A stretch of DNA of 64,000 nucleotides from Micromussa lordhowensis (lineage: Eukaryota; Cnidaria; Anthozoa; Scleractinia; Lobophylliidae), in the NCBI GenBank assembly GCA_964020085.1, contig OZ026607.1, positions 14,849,041 to 14,913,040 on the forward strand, written 5' to 3'. A program made the position numbers and the translations under genes. Each line of letters begins with the position of its first letter. The stretch's first letter is position 1. A model generated the notes under the pieces. That model was given only the letters and a program-made list of their open reading frames with translations. It made no database searches and was not told where the DNA came from. Shown piece by piece: positions 12,345 to 21,039 of this stretch.

Positions 12345-12893
12345 AGAACGTTTATCGGGTAAACAGTGACCACTGGAAGTATTTTTGGAACGTCCTTGGT
12401 ACGCGATACCCATGAAAAGTCAGCGTGTGTCCAAGTGATTGTAAAATGTCCAGGCCTCGGGATGTCAACTAGTTCAGTTTGTTCTTGTGAAGAGGTCGAT
12501 AACGAAATTATCGTAGGCAAGACTCAAGGTAATGAGTCTTTGACATCTAAGTTATCCCAATCATCTGATTCCATCTCGTTTCTTTCTCTACAACGGTTAT
12601 ATTAACAAAGAGTCACAATATGGCATCAAATGCGCGGTTATTTGTACGACTAAACTGCTCTGCACAGAGCTGTGAACAGTAGAACGTTTATCGGGTAAAC
12701 AGTGACCACTGGAAGTATTTTTGGAATGTGCTTGGTACGCGATACCCCTGAAAAGTAAGCGTGTATCCAAGTGCTTGTAAAATGGCCAGATGTCAACTAG
12801 TTTATTCGTCTGAAACGCAAGACTCAAGTCTTTGACGTCTAAGTTATCCCAAACATCTGATGGAAGGTTCCATCTCGTTTCTTTTTCTACGAC
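12345..12893. repeat. Degenerate direct repeat pair (12345-12590 and 12681-12893)
   Basis: Both copies start AGAACGTTTATCGGGTAAAC and share long blocks, such as the stretch ending TATTTTTGGAA, TGGTACGCGATACCC, and the end TCCATCTCGTTTCTTT. The second copy lacks about 30-40 bp relative to the first. Offset is 336 bp. No coding sequence recognised. Confidence 0.8.
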
Positions 12894-13428
12894 TCAGCCA
12901 AGTATAGCCTAGGGCGTTTTCGTTAAAAATTCTAAATTTCTTATTTAGTCAAGGGCTTTATTCACCAAACTATGACTTTATTCTGGTAATTTCGATTACA
13001 TAATGAAAGATATATAAAAGGAGGAGTTTGTCAACACTTAACGGAAATGATCATCAATACTCGTTTGTGGCACGGGACTAACAACAATATGCGTTATGAG
13101 CAGAGATGAAATAACTCTTCAATTTAGGTATATCTCTGCGTGAAATAGAAAAGCCTATAGTGTCCTCCGAGGAAAATACCCGGATGGTTAGCACCCGTCC
13201 GTGATAATTGTCTGCAAACAAGATCGAGGACTTAAAGAAATAAAGAACTGAAATTGTATGAAGTGGATTTTTGTCTGTTTTCTTTTTCAAATTTTACATT
13301 TGGCTTTCACGGATTTCATGTAAAAAAAGTTGAAAATAATTCAATATCAGTTTTGAACAGCGTGGAGCCAGTGGGAAGAAAACTTAATGGTGAACAACAA
13401 AGATAATAGCCTGTTTATATCTCGGATC
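12894..13428. other. Nothing recognised
   Basis: AT-rich sequence with short ORFs only, and no repeat or motif I could assign. Confidence 0.4.
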
Positions 13429-13540
13429 TATCGGCTGATAGCTGCCCCTTGGAAATTTGATGTTCTTAGAACTAGCAAATATTTCTTTTAAGAACATCAA
13501 ATTTTCGCGGTGCAATTATCACCCAATAGTTCCTCGACAG
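13429..13540. repeat. Foldback element A of a related pair
   Basis: TATCGGCTGATAGCTGCCCC followed by AATTTGATGTTCTTA pairs imperfectly with TAAGAACATCAAATT and the decayed arm CAATAGTTCCTCG. It is the smaller, more diverged relative of the foldback at 13591-13735. Confidence 0.75.
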
Positions 13541-13590
13541 AAACACACCTTTTTTTTTTAAATAAGAGTTCACTACTAAATTTCCTGTTG

Positions 13591-13735
13591 AGGAAATATC
13601 GGCTGATAGTTGCCCCTTGGAGATTTGATGTTCTTAAAACTTGCATATTTACCCTGAAAGCTTCGCTTCTCGGGCAAATATCTGTTTTAAGAACATCAAA
13701 TTTCCCGAGGGAACTATCAGCCGATAGCTCCTCGG
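13591..13735. repeat. Foldback element B with about 60-bp arms and CTTCGCTTC apex
   Basis: The left arm (TATCGGCTGATAGTTGCCCC, then ATTTGATGTTCTTAAAAC) is mirrored by GTTTTAAGAACATCAAATTT and GAACTATCAGCCGATAGCTC. The turn contains GAAAGCTTCGCTTCTCGGGC. It is a hairpin MITE with no coding content. Together with element A it forms two tandem foldbacks. Confidence 0.85.
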
Positions 13736-14383
13736 TAGAAAAACCCTTCTTCTTTCCTATCAATAAAAAGCGGGAGAAGGCTTTAGTGGCAATGATTTTT
13801 GAAAACCAGAATTTAATTAGCTGAACTTGAATTGCTTTGTTTGTATACCCGTACTTAAAATCGCCTTTTCCGTAAAGGTTTTCAGAGCCGCTCCATTCAG
13901 TGAGTTATAGCTAGATAGTATATGCGTGTGTAAATTCCAAATTCTTTTTTTCGTGATAGACGCTAACTTATCAGCTAGTTTTAATATTAGGTGTGAAAAT
14001 CACTGCCATTTAGGACTTTTTGAGATACTACATCTGACTGGTACATCGTGTTGAGAGAAGTTAGTTTAAGCGTGCAGCGCAAAGCTCTTGTCAGTACAGA
14101 AATTCATGTCAAGAAAGGTGATAGCAAATGATCTTTCACTTTTTGTTTTGAGTAGGAGTTCTCCTTATCCAAGGCAACTGCGACATATATTTTAACCTAC
14201 CATGGTTGGTTAACTTAAAAGCAGCCGTCTCTAAACATCGCGAGAGGTGTTCGCTTGTGATTTTTAATCTCAGTCTCGTGATGTTATCGAACGGAACGCC
14301 TTGAAATAAAATAACGATTTTTATGTTCAGTCTACTTCCATTTCGTGCTGTCAAACTTCACGGTTAAGCGTAGCTTAAAAAGT

Positions 14384-15150
14384 TTAATTGGACATATTTT
14401 GCGAAACTAAAATTGGAAACTTCCGGGTGAGGTTTGGGCTTGTATTTGGAGGGAGATCATAGTCCTTAAACAGTAGCTGTATTTTAGATGGTGTAAAGTT
14501 AACTCTGTGCTCATTATTGAACCATGAAAGAACTTTCTCAAAGATGTTTAGGCCGCCAGGACATTCCAGAAATGCATGTTCCAAGGAATCAGGGGATTTA
14601 CAGTAAAAACAATGATCGCTCTCGGAAATTTTAAACCTCTTCAGCTCCTTTTTGGTCGCTAAAATACGGTGTAACAATTTAAACGAGAACTTTCTCAGGT
14701 TATTGTACGGTCCAGAGGTAAGCTATATTTTTGAATAACTTCTGCCACTTATCTTCTATGCCAGGGTAATGTTTGGCCCAAGACTTGACGGCTGTAGGTG
14801 TAACCTCTGATTTTTCTTGGAACAGAAGGTAGCAGTCTTTACATTTCAATTTATAAAGAAGAACCGATTTTTCAGGGGAAAAGTAAAAATTGTCAGAACT
14901 ATCGAGAACAGAATTCTTAGGTCTTAGCGTAAAAGACGCCTTGGATTTGAGGCTCGGTGGAATAGATGCAAGGATTCGAAAAAAGTTTTAAAAATTAGCT
15001 GACATATTGTACTTTCAAATTAATTCTTCAAAAGTAATAAATTCCATTTTCGGTCCACCTCTTCCAATAAAGCGATTTGCCTTCAATGGCTATGTCTTGG
15101 TTATTCCAAAGAATAAGGTCACTTTCGTAGCTATTACCTTACCTTGATAA
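14384..15150 (-). pseudogene. LINE (non-LTR retrotransposon) ORF2 3' fragment with zf-RVT-type zinc motif
   Basis: The minus strand reads, in order: DLILWNNQDIAIEGKSLYWK, then WTENGIYYF and a stop, then SKASFTLRPKNSVLDS, PTAVKSWAKHYPGIEDKWQK, a frameshift at about 14,715, then LRKFSFKLLHRILATKKELK. The last segment contains CFYCKSPDSLEHAFLEC, the Cys/His pattern of the zinc-binding domain found C-terminal to reverse transcriptase in L1-like elements. The reverse transcriptase itself is missing (5'-truncated) and the coding tail is lost after 14384. At least two disabling changes mark it as dead. The assignment to a LINE is firm; the clade is not. Confidence 0.8.
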
Positions 15151-15156
15151 TCTCTT

Positions 15157-15404
15157 GCTTGTATTGGTGACACAATAATATATTTATCGTCCATCTCTTG
15201 CTGCATCAACAGTGCTTTCAGCTAAAAACGATTTGTGTGTTCAGCCAACTCATAAATGCAACCAGCGAACAATGTTCAACTGACTTTAGCTCTTAAAAGC
15301 ACTGTTACTGCAAAAATACAACGAGCGAATAACGGTCAACTGAAAGCACTGATCCTGCAGCGAGAGATGGACAATAAATATATTATTGCGTCACCACTAC
15401 AAGC
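15157..15404. mobile_element. Non-autonomous TIR element, 248 bp with about 65-bp terminal inverted repeats
   Basis: 15157-15221 (GCTTGTATTGGTGACACAAT... to ...AGTGCTTTCAG) pairs with the reverse complement of 15340-15404 with roughly half a dozen mismatches. The interior (15222-15339) has its own partial repetition of a CAACNAGCGAA..GGTCAACTGA-type phrase. It has no coding capacity. No target duplication is evident, so the superfamily is open. Confidence 0.8.
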
Positions 15405-16250
15405 GCTCCCAGTCAGCCGGATTAATTTCCCGCCTTTTCCGATGATATCCCCAGGGACCCTGTCACGGTCAAGTTGAATGACAAGAAAATTGCCTCGTGC
15501 CTCTCGATGGCTGGAAGCGACTTTGTCACGATGGCGCGGCTGCTAAGCTTGAAAATTCAAATCCTGTGCCCAAGATAACTGGTTACGCTTCGAGACAAGG
15601 CAGAAATTGAAAGCTAGATTTGGAAAACCAGCGATTCTCGGGTGTTTAAGATAAACATTGGAACCTTGGGAGAAAGCGAATGAAAAGAAAAGCTATCGAC
15701 GGCTATCATGAGGCAATTTTGGCGAGATTAGACCATTTTTGTGAAATTTACAGAGCTTTGAGTTCGGGCCGTTTGGCTAGTGACCGCCAGTGAGTTGCCA
15801 GCCTTTGGTTTTTCTTTAGGGGAAGCAAGCCGCCAGAAAGTAAAACTCGCCAGAATGGCTTTAAACAGCCTCCAGGAACTCTGAAACATTAAAAAACGCA
15901 ATGCAAACATAGGGTTAGCCACTTTTTTTTTAATTATTTTCTATTCGTAGCTGTTAGAGCAATTTTCGAAGCATTCTCATACATTGTCTTATAAACGGCT
16001 AAAATTGTAACGTAATCGCCAACAGCATTATGTCAGATATTAATCATATTCAACGTCTGGGCCGCCCTGTGGTAACACTAGACTGGAGTGATTATAAAAT
16101 CAAAAATCGTTTTTTGCTTAATTAAATCTTTTAATAATTCTGAGTAAAGTTTAGTTTCTGATAATAAAAGGTTTCGTAAAACACTTTAGGATAAACACGA
16201 GCGATATAAAATAAATAGAACGACGTTTCGATGACTCCATGTCATCATTA
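15405..16250. other. No gene recognised
   Basis: Moderately AT-rich sequence with short ORFs. The part near 16100-16346 probably includes the 3' untranslated tail of the adjacent minus-strand GIY-YIG retroelement (GACGTTTCGATGACTCCATG at 16233-16252 is the kind of phrase seen in such tails). Confidence 0.35.
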
Positions 16251-16346
16251 TCGAGTTCGAATTACATGATAGAATTGATTGTATATATAGTAATAGAAGT
16301 GTGAAAATATGTGAGAAATTGAAAAAGGTATTTAAATATTCAAATG

Positions 16347-16715
16347 TTATGTAAAAAGTTTGGCGCGAACAGAATCCGATTGCGTGTTAAGTTTTGGTTT
16401 TATGTTCCTGATGAACAGCATCTCGTAGATTAAACAGTCAAACTTTGTGCGACATTTCTTTAGGACTCTAAACTGGTCTTGTAGATTAGTCGGTTGCAGC
16501 CTGTGTTCTTCTTGCAAGTGTTTACCAATAGCAGAATGTTTATGTTCGGCGATGCGTTGAAAGAGGTGTCGTGATGTGTATCCGACATAATTTTTGGTCA
16601 AATCTGGATTTTTTTTATGGATTTTTAAAGTCCGTTTTTTTTTTTTTGTTCCTGACCAGGTTATCAACATCGCAAAGTGAGTAGTCAAACGATGACGACC
16701 AAGGTGATTTATACC
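16347..16715 (-). pseudogene. GIY-YIG endonuclease tail of a retroelement (Penelope-like or similar), interrupted by a MULE
   Basis: The minus strand encodes NYVGYTSRHLFQRIAEHKHS, then IGKHLQEEHRLQPTNLQDQF, KKCRTKFDCLIYEMLFIRNI and a final SVRAKLFT before the stop. YVG..TSR..R..EH, a later Glu in YEMLF, and the terminal LN..SDSIRAKLF-like ending are the GIY-YIG nuclease pattern. These domains sit C-terminal to reverse transcriptase in Penelope-like and some other retroelements and nick target DNA. The first part of the domain is degraded into a poly-Lys tract. Immediately upstream the sequence is cut at 16716 by a MULE insertion. I could not find reverse transcriptase on the far side (after 18311). 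Confidence 0.75.
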
Positions 16716-16857
16716 TAGCCTGCGTGGCAGGCCGTACAAGGGGTAGGAAAGGCCGCAGAGAGGCCCTAGAGAGTTTTGGGAGGGGAGAAGGGAACGGTCT
16801 GCAAGGACGCTATTGTTTTTTTGTTTTTATTTCGTCCACCAGCCGAACGTAAAAATC

Positions 16858-16906
16858 CTGATTGGTCAGATTTTAAGAATTACTCAATCCGTCGTTCTGA
16901 TTGGTC
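16858..16906 (+). promoter_or_regulatory. Two CCAAT-box (NF-Y type) sites upstream of the helicase fragment
   Basis: CTGATTGGTC occurs at 16858-16867 and 16897-16906, both exact matches to the inverted NF-Y consensus. They lie 51 and 90 bp before the ATG at 16957. Paired CCAAT boxes at this distance are typical of TATA-less metazoan promoters. Function is inferred. Confidence 0.5.
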
Positions 16907-16956
16907 AGCGACTTGTCATGCAGGAGCATCGGTCTTTGCTCTTTCATTCATTCAAC

Positions 16957-17211
16957 ATGGCGGATATCTCAAGTGATCGGCTTGAACATTTGCTTGGGGA
17001 AACGCTAAGATCTTTGGAAGACAATGGAATGAAATTCGTCAGAAAAGCAGAGCAAAAGAAGGCGATCAGACAGTTGTTCGAGAAAAAGGATCTTTTAGCC
17101 GTTTTACCCACGGGCTATGGAAAGAGTCTAATTTTTCAGCTTCTTGTGTTGCTCGCGAAAAGAGCAGGGAATTCTGCTTCTTTATTAGTCATAGAAATTA
17201 AAAAGTTGTGA
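16957..17211 (+). pseudogene. RecQ-like DEAD-box helicase, N-terminal fragment with Walker A
   Basis: The chosen start MADISSDRLEHLLGETLRSL follows the promoter-like CCAAT boxes; the frame is open further upstream but without protein character. EQKKAIRQLFEKKDLLAVLP contains the Q-rich entry helix typical of RecQ family, and LPTGYGKSLIFQ is motif I (Walker A, GKS). After ASLLVI the frame turns to EIKKL and stops at 17209-17211, where motif Ia and the remaining helicase domains should follow. Only about 85 of an expected several hundred residues remain, so it cannot be an active helicase. It lies inside MULE-1 and reads inward from its left terminus. Confidence 0.75.
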
Positions 17212-17461
17212 CAGGCCTGCACGACTCCTGTTGTGTGCAAATGTGTTTTCTTTGCCTTTAGAGTATGGATCGCACGAGTGTAAAATGAGGTTGACTAGCC
17301 CGACACGACTCCTACGGTTCGTGACATTTGTACATTTGCCGTTCTCTGTTTGGTCTCTCGACCTTTTGTTGCTTCACTCCTGTTTATGAAGGGCACTTCA
17401 TACTGTGTTATAACGAGGATTTTTTAGTAGAACTGAGCCGTTATACTGTGCTATAGCTAAT
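17212..17461. other. Non-coding middle of MULE-1 between the two convergent gene fragments
   Basis: No ORF with protein character. It probably marks the internal deletion junction that removed the rest of the helicase. Confidence 0.4.
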
Positions 17462-18294
17462 TTAGAGGTCATTGGTCTGCATAGTTTCCGCTGTTATCGG
17501 CATGTCGCTTTGCAGAGTTTGACAGGTCTGTAATTTGCCATGTGTTTCTAGAAACGCATCTTTGAACTCGGGGGCAAGAAGATCGTGACGAAGACATGCG
17601 TTGGCCACGGTCGCCCAGTTTTGTAATGCGATGTTTCTGATGATACTTTGGCTCTCGTCGTCAATTTTATTCATCACTGAAACTTCTCCACTAGGAAAAG
17701 AAATTAGACTTTGACCGCGGCTCCTTTCGACGTATCCAAATCGTCAATGTTACATTTAGACAACACATTGCAATGTACTGCACTAAAAAATTCCTCGGTT
17801 TTTCCATGGTCGTCAAATTGCAGAGATTTTTTGCCCTTCACATTGGACGATTCCATTCCTTTTTCGTTGATTTTTGTTTCAGGGGAATAAGTTGTTACGC
17901 TTTTGCGATTATGAGGACTGCCACGTGCTGTAGGTGACAGAACATCAAGTAATTTTCTCTTCGCGCCTTCGGAATTCTCCTTGTTTTCTTCTTTCTTCCG
18001 CGCTAAACGTTTTTATGAACTGAAAAAGTTCACCCAAGTTCTTGATCTTCCGCTAACAGGCATTGCAGACCATCTGCGAATCGTTGTTAGAAGCAGTCAC
18101 TGTTATCCCTACGTTCTTCAGAGTATCGCTTAAAACAACTCCGAATATCTCTTTTCTCGCGGCCGTTTTAAATATGTTGACACAAGATTTTGCTGCACAG
18201 TTGCCATATGACACCTTTATATTCACCTGGCAAACTCTACAAACGTCGTCGCGCTCGTTTTTTTCCCTTCTCCCTCCACTTCGACGCCTGCCAT
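17462..18294 (-). pseudogene. ZAD-like zinc-binding protein gene, disrupted, starting inside the MULE-1 terminus
   Basis: Starting from ATG at 18294, 8 bp inside the element end, the minus strand reads MAGVEVEGEGKK and then shifts by one at a seven-A run. VCRVCQVNIKVSYGNC follows, then a hydrophobic helix region (KEIFGVVLSDTLKNVGITVT) and QMVCNAC, a TAG stop, RKIKNLGELFQFIKT. C-x2-C, about 50 residues, C-x2-C followed by a basic helix is the layout of ZAD zinc-coordinating domains. After another frameshift come KRKLLDVLSPTARGSPHNRK and a Ser/Lys-rich linker, a stop near 17,706, and then MNKIDDESQSIIRNIALQNW to the end at 17462. At least three frameshifts and one nonsense codon show it is dead. 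The family identity beyond ZAD-like is uncertain. Confidence 0.6.
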
Positions 18295-18311
18295 GCAGGC
18301 TAATTTATACT

Positions 18312-19260
18312 GTATGCTGATGACTCTCTGACCAACGAAGAATGGACAGCCAAATGAGGTCGATGGTGAGAAAGAACTCGAACGAGCTCTGATGGACAGT
18401 CCCAAATTAAAGGCTATCATCTGTAGAATTTAAAGAGTGATACTACTAAGACTGTAGTGCATGGCGCGTATTTAATATTCTCGCGCATTCTTCGATCTCG
18501 CATTAACATAGTTTCGTATAAATAACAGTCAAGTCCGTTTACTTTCTCAAATTATTTTAACTTCATACGTTCAACGTAGATCAAAATGTTTATCCCATGA
18601 CACGATGTTTTCTTAAAGTGCAAGTGTGGAAATTAGAATAGCGTTGCTTCTCTTCAAAAACATCAGCAAATATTATTGTTGTTAAGTGAGTTAGAAGGTT
18701 GTAGAGACTCAAAGAAGAGTGATCTTGTTCTTGAAGATATTTGCGCTGATGTTATCTTAAAGTGTGTTACTGAATATCCAGGAATTAAACCTGTATGCCT
18801 TCAGAAATGCAGTTTTAAGATTACTCGGGGGCAAATGCAAAACTAAAGGGAAGCAAACCTAACATCAAACTGGGAACGAAGGAAGGTAGGTCACGCATGC
18901 ACCTGGCTGTAAAAAAAATTAACAAACGTTTAAGAATCCATCTTTATATGCACGCACACAACATTTTACTTAACACTGATTCTTCCAATTTACAAGTATA
19001 GTTATGAAACGATCACTTTACATGTATAAACAAGTGATTGCAAAGTTCCCGGGTAACAGGGGGGTAGCTAGGAGCAGGTTATGTTTTCGCAAATTTCTGT
19101 TGGACAATTGTGAATTACGATTAGTGTACACTCGTCTAGTCCTGTATCACTGTTACAAGCATGTATTAGTAATCCTCAAACAATTCAGTTACTTTTTTGT
19201 GATTTCTTCATTGAGCTTTATTTCAGCTATCCTGTCCTGATTTGACCTTCATGAGGAATT
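18312..19260. other. No firm gene; one coding-like stretch near 18,690-18,850
   Basis: A plus-strand frame at about 18,691-18,846 reads ELEGCRDSKKSDLVLEDICA and then DVILKCVTEYPGIKPVCLQK. It has protein-like composition but no start, splice site or motif I can name. The rest is AT-rich and unassigned. Confidence 0.3.
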
Positions 19261-19266
19261 TTTACC

Positions 19267-19372
19267 GGTCTAGATGGGAAAATCTAGACCGCGTCCAATA
19301 TCGATTTCAGCCAATCAAATTCGTGAATTCGGTAGTTCCCAGTCGTTGTGAGACACAGCCATATAATAAATA
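19267..19372. repeat. Dispersed repeat fragment related to the inverted-repeat element at 2704-3065
   Basis: GGTCTAGATGGGAAAATCTAGACC (19267-19290) echoes that element's terminal word. The following TATCGATTTCAGCCAATC..GTGAAT..GGTAGTTCC..GTGAGACA block matches 2818-2889. It is a truncated, diverged copy of the same family outside the tandem duplication. Confidence 0.6.
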
Positions 19373-19624
19373 TAGATAATACCCACAAGTAAAATAAAGG
19401 GTTCTTAACATATATACTAATTCTAAGCCAATCCTTGGTTGAATGTCTCCATGGCCGCATTTGTTGAACGGTGGGTCTTCCAAACTAGTGTGTTTGCTAA
19501 CAACATGACTTTGATAGGATTTCATTCTTGCCCAAATCACTCTCACTGATTTTCTTCAAAGAATTGAACAAGGAAGGAAACTAACAGGTCAAGGCAGAGA
19601 ATATTTGCTCAGAAAAAAAATATC

Positions 19625-19995
19625 TCACCATTCCATAGCTTTCGGCTGTGCTGACTGACGACTGCTGTTGTTTCTCAGATTAGAAGCAACAACGGCTGCA
19701 TGAATCGATGGAAAAGCGGTTATTTCAAATTCGTCTCGCTTAAGCTAAGAAGTCAGCAAAATCCTTTCCTCTCTCTGAAAATCCAAGCGTCGAGCGAGAT
19801 CATTTGGTTTGAAATGCTTAGAATAGATCACCAAACTCTTAGACGGCTGTCACTTTGCACGAATTGAGCCATCGCTTTGTACCTTTCTTCTCTTCAGGAC
19901 GATCATCTCTCCATAAAACAGTATGGCATGACGCGCAGTACCTCCTGTAAGTTTGTTGTGTTGCTACATCTCACTACAGCGCACCTGGCTAACAT
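19625..19995 (-). pseudogene. THAP-domain zinc-finger pseudogene
   Basis: From ATG at 19995 the minus strand gives MLARCAVVRCSNTTNLQE, the C-x4-C start of a THAP domain. Frameshifts follow: DRPEEKKGTKRWLNSCKV contains the invariant Trp, then KSLVIYSKHFKPNDLARRLD is the second half of the zinc site. Then LKRDEFEITAFPSIHAA after a TAG stop corresponds to the AVPTIF-like end. The C-x2-H ligand pair has become Y-S-K-H, so even without the frameshifts the zinc site would be broken. THAP domains are DNA-binding modules of P-element-type transposases and of host transcription factors. A perfect TGACGTCA lies upstream at 20074-20081. Confidence 0.75.
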
Positions 19996-20073
19996 TTTTT
20001 TCCAACAACTTTCCCAGCCTATCCTACAGAAACAAGTAAATATGCGAACCACAGAATCATCGTGTTCTGGGTT

Positions 20074-20081
20074 TGACGTCA
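20074..20081. promoter_or_regulatory. Perfect CRE/ATF site 79 bp upstream of the THAP pseudogene start
   Basis: TGACGTCA is the full palindromic CREB/ATF consensus. It lies 79 bp before the minus-strand ATG at 19995, within proximal promoter distance. An equivalent site stands 85 bp before the DUF3504 gene start at 59021. Confidence 0.4.
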
Positions 20082-20109
20082 CATTCGGCCCTGGACCCAT
20101 GCCCCGTTA

Positions 20110-21030
20110 AACTCGGTCGTGAAGTAAAATGGCGGTATTTTGGCGTACTTTGACGAGCCATGGAAAATCAAAGATTTAACCAAATTTTTTTTTTTTTTAC
20201 TCCACAAAATAAGCTTTATTGTTTTAGCGAAAGAAAGTTTTTGGGGTAAGGTGCACTTTAACGTTGTACGAAAACGTGGACTTTCTACCTAACCAGACCC
20301 AACCATGGCGAAGGAATCAAGTTAAAAACGAAACCTTGGGAGTAGATTTAAAGAAAATTAGCTAGTTTGTATAAAATGTCTGAAACGAACAGAGCGTGGA
20401 GTCTTTTGTACATGATCACAAACTGAATGGAGAGAGATTTGATTTATTTTGCCTTGTTTTTGTTTGTGATTGCACTTCACTTACTCTCGCAGAGCTTTTT
20501 TTTTATAACTTACTTTTCAATTTTTTTCTCAGTCCAAGAAAAGAGAACAATTAAGCTTAATTTTTTATTTCGGTTTTACTAGAAAACAGTAGAGAGATTT
20601 TGTCGGCAACGGTACTAGATTCGACCGATGCAAAGTGTATAATTTTTTTCATTCAGCTAATTTTCATTTATAAGCGTAGATTAAGCATATTTTACAAGGA
20701 ACTCACTGGCTGGGTTGAACAGTTCTATCGACGAATTCCTAACTACCTCAAATATTGCTATATTTATAACTGAGTTAAAACACGTTCACATTCCACTGCT
20801 TCCTAATTAAATAACAATGATTTAACAAAATCCATGATTTATTGATTTCCCTATATTTTGCTCGCAAATGCTACATATCTTTTAGTAATTTATGTCTGTT
20901 TTCATTTGAAAGCGTCCTTCCAACCCTAATTGCATGTTTCCCTCATTAGAAAGGAAAAGGAGAGCCATCATGTATTTCATGATCCATTTCTTTATCTTTT
21001 AACAAGTTTAGCTAATTTACTGGAAAGCTA
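20110..21030. other. No gene recognised; AT-rich
   Basis: Low-complexity T tracts (for example 20188-20199) and short ORFs only. Confidence 0.4.
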
Positions 21031-21039
21031 TAATAAGGA

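Larger units (their letters stand above)
16716..18302. mobile_element. Mutator-like element MULE-1 (1,587 bp) carrying helicase and zinc-finger gene fragments
   Basis: The left end TAGCCTGCGTGGCAGGC and right end GCCTGCCATGCAGGCTA are near-perfect inverted repeats (17 bp, then weaker similarity in a purine-rich GGAGGGAGAAGGGA tract). It is flanked by ATTTATACC (16707-16715) and ATTTATACT (18303-18311), an 8-of-9 match. A 9-bp target duplication is the hallmark of Mutator-type transposition. Cargo: a RecQ-like helicase N-terminus reading right from the left end, and a ZAD-like zinc-finger gene reading left from the right end. No transposase lies inside, so it is non-autonomous. It is inserted in the GIY-YIG retroelement remnant. 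Confidence 0.8.

Noticed and set aside
16957..17211. Bacterial or organellar contamination as source of the RecQ-like fragment
   Set aside because: It lies within an element that shares termini and flanks with the surrounding eukaryotic sequence, and has metazoan-style CCAAT boxes.
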